This document shows, one piece after another, positions 9,587 to 17,720 of a DNA stretch of 64,000 bases; within the stretch, counting starts at the first letter, position 1, and every line of letters starts with the position of its first letter. The notes under the pieces were generated by a model. The model was given only the letters and a program-made list of their open reading frames with translations. It had not been told where the DNA came from and ran no database searches. The stretch spans positions 3,404 through 67,403 of the forward strand of contig CAJUAB010000013.1 in assembly GCA_910583845.1 (NCBI GenBank), given 5' to 3'. The DNA is from an uncultured Acetatifactor sp. (GTDB lineage: Bacteria; Bacillota; Clostridia; Lachnospirales; Lachnospiraceae). The translations under genes were made by a program, and so were the position numbers.

Positions 9587-12058
9587 ATGATGGAGATTTT
9601 TTTTGACAAGCTGTACCGGTACGACAGGATCGGGGAACCCTGTTTCATAGGCATTCCGGTGCGGGAGGGGGAGCTCTGGAACACGGACAGTCTGCGCCTG
9701 TATCAGGAGGGGAAGCCGGTGCCTGTGCAGGCCCGGGTGACTTCCCGGCACAGAGACGGCTCCGTGCGATTTTTATTTCTGCGGTTTCTGGCGGATCTGC
9801 CGGGCAACGAGGGCGCGGTGCTGCAATGCGATCTGCACGGAGCGGAGGAAAGCGCCGGTCCTGATGGGCTGGCCGGATCGGCCCAAAGTGCCGGGAACGT
9901 CCGGGGGGCCAGGGCCACGGCCGCAGAGAATTCCGGCGGCGTATGGCCGGAGAATGCCTCCCCGGTGACCGTGCGCGCGGATGAAGAAGGCGTCGCAGTG
10001 TCCACCGGCTGGGACGGCGGGAAACAGAACTTTTCTTTTCGGGTAAAGCATGGCGGCGGAAATATCTTTGAGCAGGTGGACGCTGCGGGACATGTCTATG
10101 AAAGCCGGCAGTTTGCGGGTCCGTTTCTGAAAGACGGAGAGGGAGAGGAGTACCGGATGCGGATCGGCAGCTGGCGGGTGGCAGAAGCAGGGCCAGTCTG
10201 CGCCGTTTTGAAAGCCCGGGGCAGTAATATACCCGCGGGGAAGGAAGACGGACAGCCAGTGGATTTTGAGCTGAAGCTGACCGCGTGGGCGGGAAAGCCC
10301 TGGGTGGAGGTATCCTATCGGATCATCAATACCACGGACCAGCCCCTCCATGTGGCGTCGCTGGTTTTCCATCTGCTGCGCGCCGGGGACGGGACTGATC
10401 CGGAAGAGATTATTCCCGTGAATGTCGGGGAGAGCCGGGACTGCCCCGGGGAGACTCCCGGGCAGTCCGGCGGTATTTTCCACGCCAGAGGATGGGGGGA
10501 ACTTCAGGAAGCGGAGGCACAGACGCCCGTGGAGGAGGTGCGGACCTGCGTGGGCAGCTCCAATTTCAGGACGGACTTTTACCTGGGCCGGGGAGGCGCG
10601 GCTGTAAGCCGGGTGGTGGACGCCAGATGGCTGCTCTATGAGTCCAACGAGCATATGGCGGAGGTGTTCTACGGCACGTTTTTCGCGGACTGCACCGACG
10701 CAGGCGGCGGGGTGTGCGCCACCGTATTTCAGGCGCAGCAGAATTACCCCAAGGCGGTGGCGGCGGACCGGAGCGGCCTGTCCGTCATGCTGGTGCCGGA
10801 GAATGTGGAGAAGGTGGTGATGCAGACGGGTATGTCGAGAGAGCAGAGATTCCTGCTGCATTTCCATGAAGCAGGGGAGAGCCTTGCAAAGCTGGATGAC
10901 CGCAGTCTGATCTATCAGATGCCCGACAGGCCCTTTCTTTCGCCAAAGGTCCACAGGGATTCCGGCGTCTGGCCCGATGTGTTCGCGGACAGGTGGGATA
11001 TAGATGTGGAGAGATGTCTGGTGAGCCGGGCGGACGGCCATTGCCGGGCCTATGGCATGTTGAATTTCGGGGACTCCTATGACGCGGGATACACGGCCCA
11101 GGGGCGAGGGGGTGGCAGGCTGGTCTGGTGCAACAATGAGTATGATTATCCCCACGCATGTGCTCTTCTGTACGTGCGCACCGGCATCCGCAGGTTTTTG
11201 GATTACAATATCGCTTCCTGCGGTCACTGGATGGATGTGGATGTGTGCCATTATCATCCGGAGCCGGAATATATCGGCGGACAATGGGAACACACAGGGG
11301 GGCACTGCATAAACGGGGAGATGGTCTGTTCCCACCAGTGGGTGGAGGGACTGCTGGACTACTATCATTTCACCGGGGATGACAGAGGGCTGGAGACCGC
11401 TCTGGGCATCGGGGAGAATGTGCTGCGGCTTCTGGACACGCCCATGTACGCCAGAGTGGGGGAGGCCAGCGCCCGGGAGACAGGCTGGGCTCTCCGCACG
11501 TTGACGGCATTGTACGTGGAGACCCGGGAGGAGAGATGGCTTTCCAGGTGCAGCCGTATTGTACAGGACTTCCAGGTCTGGGAGGAGCAGTACGGCAACT
11601 GGCTGGCACCCTATACCGACAACACCGTCATCCGTGTGGGTTTTATGATCTCCGTGGCCATCGGCAGCATCATGCGCTATTATCGGGAATTTCCCGACCC
11701 GTCGTTAAAGGAGATGATGCTGCGGGCAGTGGACGATCTGATCGCGAACTGTTACGTGGAGAAATGGGGAGTTTTTTACTACAAGGAGTTGCCCAGCTTA
11801 AGCAGGCCCGGCACCAATACGCTGCTGCTGGAGGCTCTGGCCATCGCCTATGAGCTGTCCGGGGACGTGGCCTATCTGAAACCCGGAATAGTTACGTTCA
11901 AAAGGGCCATCGCGGAAGGCGCTCCGGGAAGCGGGGGCGGCAAAAAGAATGTGGAGGACGCGGTGATCGTAGGGAATGCCAGCAGTAAGAATTTTGCCCA
12001 GAGCATGATCCCGCTGGCGACTTATTACCGCGCGGCGTCGGAGAGCGGCATGTTGTAA
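9587..12058 (+). CDS. PcRGLX/YetA-like protein (putative polysaccharide lyase or hydrolase)
   Basis: About 823 aa, no signal peptide. The N-terminus has the form RYDRIGEPCFIGIPVREGEL followed by a PVPVQARVT strand, typical of the RIFT-barrel N-terminal domain of PcRGLX/YetA-like proteins (the family around Penicillium exo-rhamnogalacturonan lyase, PL26). A central beta-rich domain follows, then an alpha-helical part from about residue 480 with HYHPEPEYIGGQWEHTGGH and repeated helical hairpins, consistent with an (alpha/alpha)6 toroid. I chose ATG 9587 because AAGGAG at 9572-9577 lies nine bases upstream. Residues ~95-130 are a low-complexity Ala/Gly insert. In a xylan locus its true substrate is uncertain. 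Confidence 0.6.
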   Translation: MMEIFFDKLYRYDRIGEPCFIGIPVREGELWNTDSLRLYQEGKPVPVQARVTSRHRDGSVRFLFLRFLADLPGNEGAVLQCDLHGAEESAGPDGLAGSAQSAGNVRGARATAAENSGGVWPENASPVTVRADEEGVAVSTGWDGGKQNFSFRVKHGGGNIFEQVDAAGHVYESRQFAGPFLKDGEGEEYRMRIGSWRVAEAGPVCAVLKARGSNIPAGKEDGQPVDFELKLTAWAGKPWVEVSYRIINTTDQPLHVASLVFHLLRAGDGTDPEEIIPVNVGESRDCPGETPGQSGGIFHARGWGELQEAEAQTPVEEVRTCVGSSNFRTDFYLGRGGAAVSRVVDARWLLYESNEHMAEVFYGTFFADCTDAGGGVCATVFQAQQNYPKAVAADRSGLSVMLVPENVEKVVMQTGMSREQRFLLHFHEAGESLAKLDDRSLIYQMPDRPFLSPKVHRDSGVWPDVFADRWDIDVERCLVSRADGHCRAYGMLNFGDSYDAGYTAQGRGGGRLVWCNNEYDYPHACALLYVRTGIRRFLDYNIASCGHWMDVDVCHYHPEPEYIGGQWEHTGGHCINGEMVCSHQWVEGLLDYYHFTGDDRGLETALGIGENVLRLLDTPMYARVGEASARETGWALRTLTALYVETREERWLSRCSRIVQDFQVWEEQYGNWLAPYTDNTVIRVGFMISVAIGSIMRYYREFPDPSLKEMMLRAVDDLIANCYVEKWGVFYYKELPSLSRPGTNTLLLEALAIAYELSGDVAYLKPGIVTFKRAIAEGAPGSGGGKKNVEDAVIVGNASSKNFAQSMIPLATYYRAASESGML

Positions 12059-12115
12059 TTTTTTGATCCTGCGTATAACGCAGGGGCTATGGTTTGCTTG
12101 TGAGGATGGGAACAT

Positions 12116-14440
12116 TTGAAAAGAAAAATTTTGTCAGTTCTAAGCATGATTGTTCTGTCGGCTCTGACCGCCTGTGGGCCGCAGGTCCAACAGGCGGCGT
12201 CGAATGAGGCGAATCCCGTTCAGACGGAGAACGCTGAAACATACTGGACGGAAAAGCAGTGGGTTTACAATGGGGGACCGGGGGATGTGTCCATGCATCC
12301 CCTGTATCCTGCCGGGGAAATCAGGGGAGTGGGCGCGGAGCCGGAGGAGGCGTATGAGGGACATTATGTGACATACTGTACTCTGGGAAACACGGTCTAC
12401 GGCCTGGAAGATTTCTATCGGCGGACAGAGGCAGGCTGGGAGCATTCCTATTATATCAGCCGCTTTGACGGAGCGGATGAAAGGGGCGCGTACTGGCCTG
12501 TAGAACTGCCTTCGGCAGAGGAATATGGGGTAAAAGACTTCACGGTGGCAGCCTTTGACGTGAAAGAGGAACGGGAGATGGTACTGTTCCTTCAGGGGCG
12601 GACGGATGAGCTTAACCAAGCGGGCTGTTATCTGGCAGTGCATATGACTCCCGAGGGGGAGCTCGTGTCCGTGACAGATCTGTATCCGGCTTTGCGGGAG
12701 CTGGGTGTGGAAATGAATACAATCTATGATAAAGTATATGTGGACGGAGCGGGATATTATTATCTGATTGCCGGGGAGGCAGGTTTCGGAGAGGGAACAA
12801 GTGTCAATGTGCTTGCCCCTGATGGGGAACGTGTGGGGACCATGCTGCCAGGAGACGGTTATACCGGGGTCAGATGGGCGATGAAGCTGCCGGATGGGAG
12901 TGTTGCGTTTTCCTGGTCAAGCTATGAGCGGGGATATATTCTGATGCAGGTATATGACAGGGAAAAGAACGCGGCATATACTTTGCTGGAGGAGAAGCTG
13001 ACAGATGCCTGGCTGTGGACTGCGGGGACAGACGGTTATCTGTACTTTGTGAACAGCGCGGATAATCTGGCGCGCTGTGACATTCGCACCGGCTCAGTGG
13101 AGGAATGCATCTATTACCCGCAGCTGGGGCTGGATGGGGAACAGAGAACTCCGCGTCTGACGCGGCTCATGATAGGGGAGGACGGACAACCTGAGCTTCT
13201 GGGCAGCAAAAAAGGCGAGACTGTACTATGCAGGCTGAGTGCTGAGAAACCGGAGCGGGAAGCCCTCCGTCTGTTGAGCGACGGAGCGTTTTCCAGTTAT
13301 ATCAAAGAATGCACCGCTTCTTTTACGCAAAAATATCCGGATTGTTCCGTCGTGCTGGAGTATCCCGAAGAAGATGACGAATCCTATTGGGACCGCGCGA
13401 TGGCGGAACTTGTGTCCGGTCAGGGGGCGGACCTGTACTATGTCTCCCTGTCTGAAATGAGGATGCTGCAGGAAAAGGGTGTGCTGGCGGACCTGAGTGA
13501 GCTGATTGCGGAAGAGACTCTGGAGGCGCTTTGGCCCGCCGCCCTGGAAAGGGGGACTGTGGGAGGACAGCTGGCAGGGATTCCGCTGGGGGCCAGGGTG
13601 GAATCCCTGCTTATATCGGATGAAATCTGGGAGGGGGATCGCTGGACGCTTGAGGAGGCCCTGGATGTGCTGGAAGCGCACACGGAAAAACAGTATCCTC
13701 TGATGTCTCCTTTGGCGTTTGACAGCTATGATGTGTTGTCGTGGCTTGTGCTGAATAGTCTGGCGGATTCCCCGTTTCTGGATGTGGAAAAGGGAATCTG
13801 TGATTTTGACAATCCGCTGTTGATCCGGGCCCTTGAACTTGCAGGAACCTATGGCAGGCCTTTTGATTTTAAAGAGGCGCAGGCGCTGTATCCGGAAAAA
13901 AACTGGACGGCTATGAAAATATCGGTGGAAATAGGCAATTTTGAGGATTATAAGAGCGTCCTGGGAGAACAATATCATGTAGTCGGATTCCCCGCCACAG
14001 AGGGCAGCGGCATATACTGGAATGGCGGGGGCTTCCTGGTGGTCAACAGGGAGACGGAGCATCTCAGAGAGGCCGGTATGCTGCTGGAGGAAGTTCTCAG
14101 CTATGACAGACAGAGTACGCTTTTTTACGGGCAGCCTGTGAGGCGGGACATGCTGGATCATCGTCTGGTGGCACATTCCATTGGCGGAAGGGACGGAATG
14201 TACATCGAGTATGGGGATGGCATGATGAAGGAACTCACTCCCGGCCCGGCGGGTGACTACAGGATCGGTGAATTTAAAGAGGTGATGGAAAAGAGTGTGG
14301 GCAGTGCCGCGGACACTGCCGCCATAGAGAATATGATTCTGGAGGAGGCAGGCAGTTACTTCTCCGGCGACAGGGATGCGGAGGCGGTGGCCGCGCTGAT
14401 CCAGAACCGGGTGCAGCTGTATCTGAATGAACGACAGTAG
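12116..14440 (+). CDS. Lipoprotein with C-terminal solute-binding-like domain (774 aa)
   Basis: Predicted surface lipoprotein: signal peptide then the lipobox LTAC with Cys at about residue 20. The start is TTG at 12116, supported by GAGG ten bases upstream and because it is the only way to include the full signal peptide. Residues ~40-370 look like beta strands with repeated Trp/Gly turns, possibly a propeller. Residues ~385-690 look like an ABC solute-binding protein, with SYIKECTASFTQKYPDCSV, GADLYYVSLSEM and a GIPLGARVESLLI hinge. No permease genes are adjacent, unlike ordinary sugar-binding proteins. It may be a glycan sensor or capture protein. The family is not one I recognise by name. 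Confidence 0.6.
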   Translation: MKRKILSVLSMIVLSALTACGPQVQQAASNEANPVQTENAETYWTEKQWVYNGGPGDVSMHPLYPAGEIRGVGAEPEEAYEGHYVTYCTLGNTVYGLEDFYRRTEAGWEHSYYISRFDGADERGAYWPVELPSAEEYGVKDFTVAAFDVKEEREMVLFLQGRTDELNQAGCYLAVHMTPEGELVSVTDLYPALRELGVEMNTIYDKVYVDGAGYYYLIAGEAGFGEGTSVNVLAPDGERVGTMLPGDGYTGVRWAMKLPDGSVAFSWSSYERGYILMQVYDREKNAAYTLLEEKLTDAWLWTAGTDGYLYFVNSADNLARCDIRTGSVEECIYYPQLGLDGEQRTPRLTRLMIGEDGQPELLGSKKGETVLCRLSAEKPEREALRLLSDGAFSSYIKECTASFTQKYPDCSVVLEYPEEDDESYWDRAMAELVSGQGADLYYVSLSEMRMLQEKGVLADLSELIAEETLEALWPAALERGTVGGQLAGIPLGARVESLLISDEIWEGDRWTLEEALDVLEAHTEKQYPLMSPLAFDSYDVLSWLVLNSLADSPFLDVEKGICDFDNPLLIRALELAGTYGRPFDFKEAQALYPEKNWTAMKISVEIGNFEDYKSVLGEQYHVVGFPATEGSGIYWNGGGFLVVNRETEHLREAGMLLEEVLSYDRQSTLFYGQPVRRDMLDHRLVAHSIGGRDGMYIEYGDGMMKELTPGPAGDYRIGEFKEVMEKSVGSAADTAAIENMILEEAGSYFSGDRDAEAVAALIQNRVQLYLNERQ

Positions 14441-14493
14441 AGCGTGTTTCAGACACGCTCCAGGGCCGGGCCTGCGGCATGCTGTAATTTCAT

Positions 14494-14543
14494 AAAGAGC
14501 CGGGCAGATGTGTGGTCAGAGCACAATGCCCCGGCTCTTTTTT
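14494..14543 (+). terminator. Rho-independent terminator
   Basis: An 11-base stem (AAAGAGCCGGG at 14494-14504 with its complement ending at 14540) closes a loop of about 24 bases and is followed by a T-run through 14543. It lies 54 bases after the stop of the lipoprotein gene. A smaller hairpin (AGCGTGT/ACACGCT) directly follows that stop codon. Confidence 0.75.
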
Positions 14544-14689
14544 CGTGACCGTGGAATCTTTGGCAAGCGCCCCGGCTTTTTGACGCGGCATATTCCGAAT
14601 ACAACGGTGTTTGGGCATGAAAGTCGCAAATTAGCAATAAATGATGAACATATGACAAGGTTTAAAGAGAAAAAATCCACAAGATGGTT

Positions 14690-14695
14690 TATAAT
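14690..14695 (+). promoter_or_regulatory. Possible -10 element for the GH8 gene
   Basis: A perfect TATAAT 35 bases before the GH8 start codon, in an AT-rich stretch downstream of a terminator. The -35 region (around GAGAAA, 14667-14672) matches poorly, so an activator may be needed. The call is tentative. Confidence 0.35.
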
Positions 14696-14730
14696 TCAGA
14701 CAAGACTGTTTTTATACGGAGGACGTGGCA

Positions 14731-15873
14731 ATGGCGGATTTTTTAGGCAAAGTGTATCGCAATGTGTTTGCGGAGATCGGTGTCTCTCAGGAGGAGATTG
14801 ACCGAAAACTTGAGGAGATCATACAGACATTTTTTTATGGCAGCGAAGAGGAGCGGATTTATCATCCTGTGGGGGAGGACATGGGGTATCTGATGGATAC
14901 CGGAAATTATGATGCCCGCACCGAGGGGATGTCCTACGGGATGATGATGTGTGTGCAGCTGGACATGAAAGAGGAGTTCGACCGGATCTGGAAGTGGTCC
15001 AAAACCTATATGTATATGACCGAGGGATGGAGCGAGGGATATTTTGCCTGGTCCTGCCGGACGGACGGTACCAGAAATGCCGACGGCGCCGCGCCCGACG
15101 GGGAAGAGTTCTATGCCATGGCCCTGTTTTTCGCCTCCCACAGATGGGGGGACGGGGAAGGCATATTTAACTATTCCGGGCAGGCCAGGGAGATTCTGCG
15201 GGCCTGTCTTCACAAGGGGGAGAACGGTCGCCCGGGCCATCCCATGTGGAACAGGGAAAATCACCAGATTCTGTTTGTGCCGGGGTGCGATTACACGGAC
15301 CCTTCCTATCATCTGCCCCATTTTTATGAGCTTTTTGCCCTGTGGGCCGACGAGGAGGACCGGGCGTTCTGGAAAGAGGCAGCAAAAGCCAGCAGGGTAT
15401 ATCTGGCCAAAGCCTGTCATCCGGTGACGGGGCTCAGCGCGGAGTACGCGGAGTTTGACGGCAGTCCCATGAGTCGCCCCATTCCCTGGACAAAGGACCG
15501 GCACGACTGGTTTTACAGTGACGCTTACCGGACGGTGGCCAATATCGGCCTGGACTATGAGTGGTTTGGAAAAGACGAGGGGCAGCGGGCGGCGGCGGAC
15601 CGGGTTCAGAAATTTCTGATCGAGGATTGCAGGAAGGGAAGCTACCACATCTATGAGGTGGACGGCAGGCTTGCGGGGGAGACCGCGCTGCATCCGGTGG
15701 GGATCACCGCCACCACGGCCCAGGGGGCGCTGGCATCTTCGGGTGAGCTGGCCGGAGAGTGGGCGGCGCGGTTCTGGAACATGCCGCTGCGCACCGGTGA
15801 GAGAAGATATTATGACAATTGTCTGTACATATTTGCGTTTCTGGCTTTGAGCGGCAGATACAGAATCTGGTAG
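14731..15873 (+). CDS. GH8 reducing-end xylose-releasing exo-oligoxylanase
   Basis: Cytoplasmic GH8 enzyme (380 aa, the usual length for Rex enzymes) that removes xylose from the reducing end of xylo-oligosaccharides. The segment DTGNYDARTEGMSYGMMM contains the general acid, Glu65 here, equivalent to the conserved Glu of Bacillus halodurans Rex. WSEGYFAWSCRTDG and GDGEGIFNYS are further family landmarks. ATG 14731 is chosen because GGAGG in TACGGAGGA ends eight bases upstream; the in-frame GTG at 14725 is too close. No signal peptide, which fits hydrolysis of imported oligosaccharides. It is preceded by a terminator, so it probably starts a new transcript with the SGNH esterase and GH115 genes. 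Confidence 0.88.
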   Translation: MADFLGKVYRNVFAEIGVSQEEIDRKLEEIIQTFFYGSEEERIYHPVGEDMGYLMDTGNYDARTEGMSYGMMMCVQLDMKEEFDRIWKWSKTYMYMTEGWSEGYFAWSCRTDGTRNADGAAPDGEEFYAMALFFASHRWGDGEGIFNYSGQAREILRACLHKGENGRPGHPMWNRENHQILFVPGCDYTDPSYHLPHFYELFALWADEEDRAFWKEAAKASRVYLAKACHPVTGLSAEYAEFDGSPMSRPIPWTKDRHDWFYSDAYRTVANIGLDYEWFGKDEGQRAAADRVQKFLIEDCRKGSYHIYEVDGRLAGETALHPVGITATTAQGALASSGELAGEWAARFWNMPLRTGERRYYDNCLYIFAFLALSGRYRIW

Positions 15874-15919
15874 GGCGGAACACGCATTGTCCCCGGCTTG
15901 TCCGGGTTAGGAGGAATGA

Positions 15920-17665
15920 ATGATGGAAGGACCCAGAGCACCAAAGGACCCGACAAAGAAGAGAAAGAGTTTTTATATCATGCGGGGGAAGAACGTGGCA
16001 GGCTCGCCCCAGGCGGACGGCAGGGGGATTCAGTTCCTGTATATGAACGATGGCAGAATGATCAGCAGCGCCAGGCTGGTGGGCGGCATTACGGACGAGG
16101 AAATGCTCAAACTCCTGGAGACCACAGAGGGCTTCCGGCGGCTGGTACACAGCATCGGGGTTACTGTGGAGGCGCAGGACCGGGAAATGGTGACCGATTT
16201 CTGCCTCCAGATGTATGGTCACCGGGACATATACGGATCGGGAACCACACTGCGGATGCCTGTGCAGGCCAACGGCATGGAGCATATTCTGGAACTGGAG
16301 AGCTGTGACTGGTCAGAGGACGACAACATTCCCGGTCAGATCCGGTTTGAGTTTCCACAGGCGGCAACGCTGGCCACAGTGGCGGTACGCTTTTACCTCC
16401 AGGACGGTTTTGACGCGCCGGAGGTGACGGAGGAGGAAGCGGTGGACTTCGCTTCCCCCGGATATCTGCGGATGGTGGAAAAATCCCTGGTGCAGACGGG
16501 CAACAACGCCCGGCTTAAGAAAGCCATCGACAAAGCCCGCCGGGGGGAGGATGTGACCATCGCCTTTATCGGCGGTTCCATCACCCAGGGGGCGGGAGCG
16601 ATCCCCATCCATACCGAGTGCTATGCCTATAAGACCTATAAGGGCTTCTGTGAGCTTTTCGGCGGTCCGGACAGCGGGGAAAAGATGCCGGAGAACATCC
16701 ATTATATAAAAGCCGGGGTGGGAGGCACTCCCTCCGAGCTGGGCATGATCCGGTATGAACGGGATGTACTGCGGGAAGGCAGCGTGGTTCCTGACGTGGT
16801 AGTGGTGGAGTTTGCCGTCAATGACGAGGGGGACGAGACCAAGGGGGAATGTTATGATTCCCTGGTGCGGAAGATCTTGAGCGATGGGAACCGCCCGGCA
16901 GTGATTCTGCTGTTTGCGGTATTTGCCAATGATTTTAACCTGCAGGAACGTCTGTCCCCGGTGGGCAGGGCCTATCATCTGCCCATGGTCAGCACCCGGG
17001 ACGCCGTGCTGGAACAGTTCTATCAAAAGCCCGGCAGCGGCAGAGTGGTCAGCAAGAATCAGTTTTTCTATGATTCCTACCATCCCACCAATGTGGGGCA
17101 CACTGTCATGGCGGACGGTATTCTGCATCTGCTGCGGGTGGTGGACGGCCAGGAGGCGGATGAGGATACACTGTGCCTGGAAGAGACGGCTCCCCCCATC
17201 GGCGGCGCCTTTGAGAAGGTAAGGCTGCTGGACCGCAGGCATTCCGCAGGGCAGCAGGGGGAGCCCGCCGCAGTGATCGACTGTGGCAGCTTTTCCCATG
17301 AGGACACGGAGCTGCAGGCGGTGGAGATGGATATGGACCTGACGGGGACTTCGGAATTTCCGGACAACTGGATGTACCGGGGGGCTGAGACAGCGGGAGA
17401 GCGCAGACCCTTTGTCATGGATATCACCTGCGAGAGTCTGCTGCTGGTATCCAAAGACAGCGCCTCCAATCAGACAGGATGCGCCGAGGTGTGGGTGGAC
17501 GGAGAGAAAGTGCTCTGCGCGGACCCTCATGTCAACGGCTGGACCCACTGCAACGCCCAGATCTGTTTTAAGGGCAGAGAGAGAAAGCGGTATCACGTGG
17601 AAGTGAAGATGGCCCCGGGCATGGAGGACAAGGATTTCACGATACTGGGATTTGGGGTAGTATAG
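15920..17665 (+). CDS. SGNH-hydrolase carbohydrate esterase
   Basis: Probable acetyl esterase for acetylated xylo-oligosaccharides (581 aa), cytoplasmic. An N-terminal beta-rich domain covers about 1-190. The SGNH domain (about 205-420) has FIGGSITQG with nucleophile Ser220, GGTPSELG and VVEFAVND blocks, and the catalytic DSYHP with Asp385 and His388. A C-terminal beta domain covers about 440-581. The order of a beta domain before an SGNH core recalls CE2-like esterases, but the C-terminal addition is different, so I do not assign a CE number. AGGAGG lies five bases before the ATG at 15920 and eight before the next in-frame ATG at 15923; either may be used. It lies between Rex and GH115. Confidence 0.8.
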   Translation: MMEGPRAPKDPTKKRKSFYIMRGKNVAGSPQADGRGIQFLYMNDGRMISSARLVGGITDEEMLKLLETTEGFRRLVHSIGVTVEAQDREMVTDFCLQMYGHRDIYGSGTTLRMPVQANGMEHILELESCDWSEDDNIPGQIRFEFPQAATLATVAVRFYLQDGFDAPEVTEEEAVDFASPGYLRMVEKSLVQTGNNARLKKAIDKARRGEDVTIAFIGGSITQGAGAIPIHTECYAYKTYKGFCELFGGPDSGEKMPENIHYIKAGVGGTPSELGMIRYERDVLREGSVVPDVVVVEFAVNDEGDETKGECYDSLVRKILSDGNRPAVILLFAVFANDFNLQERLSPVGRAYHLPMVSTRDAVLEQFYQKPGSGRVVSKNQFFYDSYHPTNVGHTVMADGILHLLRVVDGQEADEDTLCLEETAPPIGGAFEKVRLLDRRHSAGQQGEPAAVIDCGSFSHEDTELQAVEMDMDLTGTSEFPDNWMYRGAETAGERRPFVMDITCESLLLVSKDSASNQTGCAEVWVDGEKVLCADPHVNGWTHCNAQICFKGRERKRYHVEVKMAPGMEDKDFTILGFGVV

Positions 17666-17720
17666 AGCGGGGTTTCGCAGGAAAATATGGGTGAGATGAG
17701 CAAAACGGGAGGACATGGAC

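Noticed and set aside
14441..14463. AGAGCGTGTTT after the stop as a third copy of the 143-bp repeat
   Set aside because: Only the first dozen bases match copy A; the rest differs and forms its own small hairpin.
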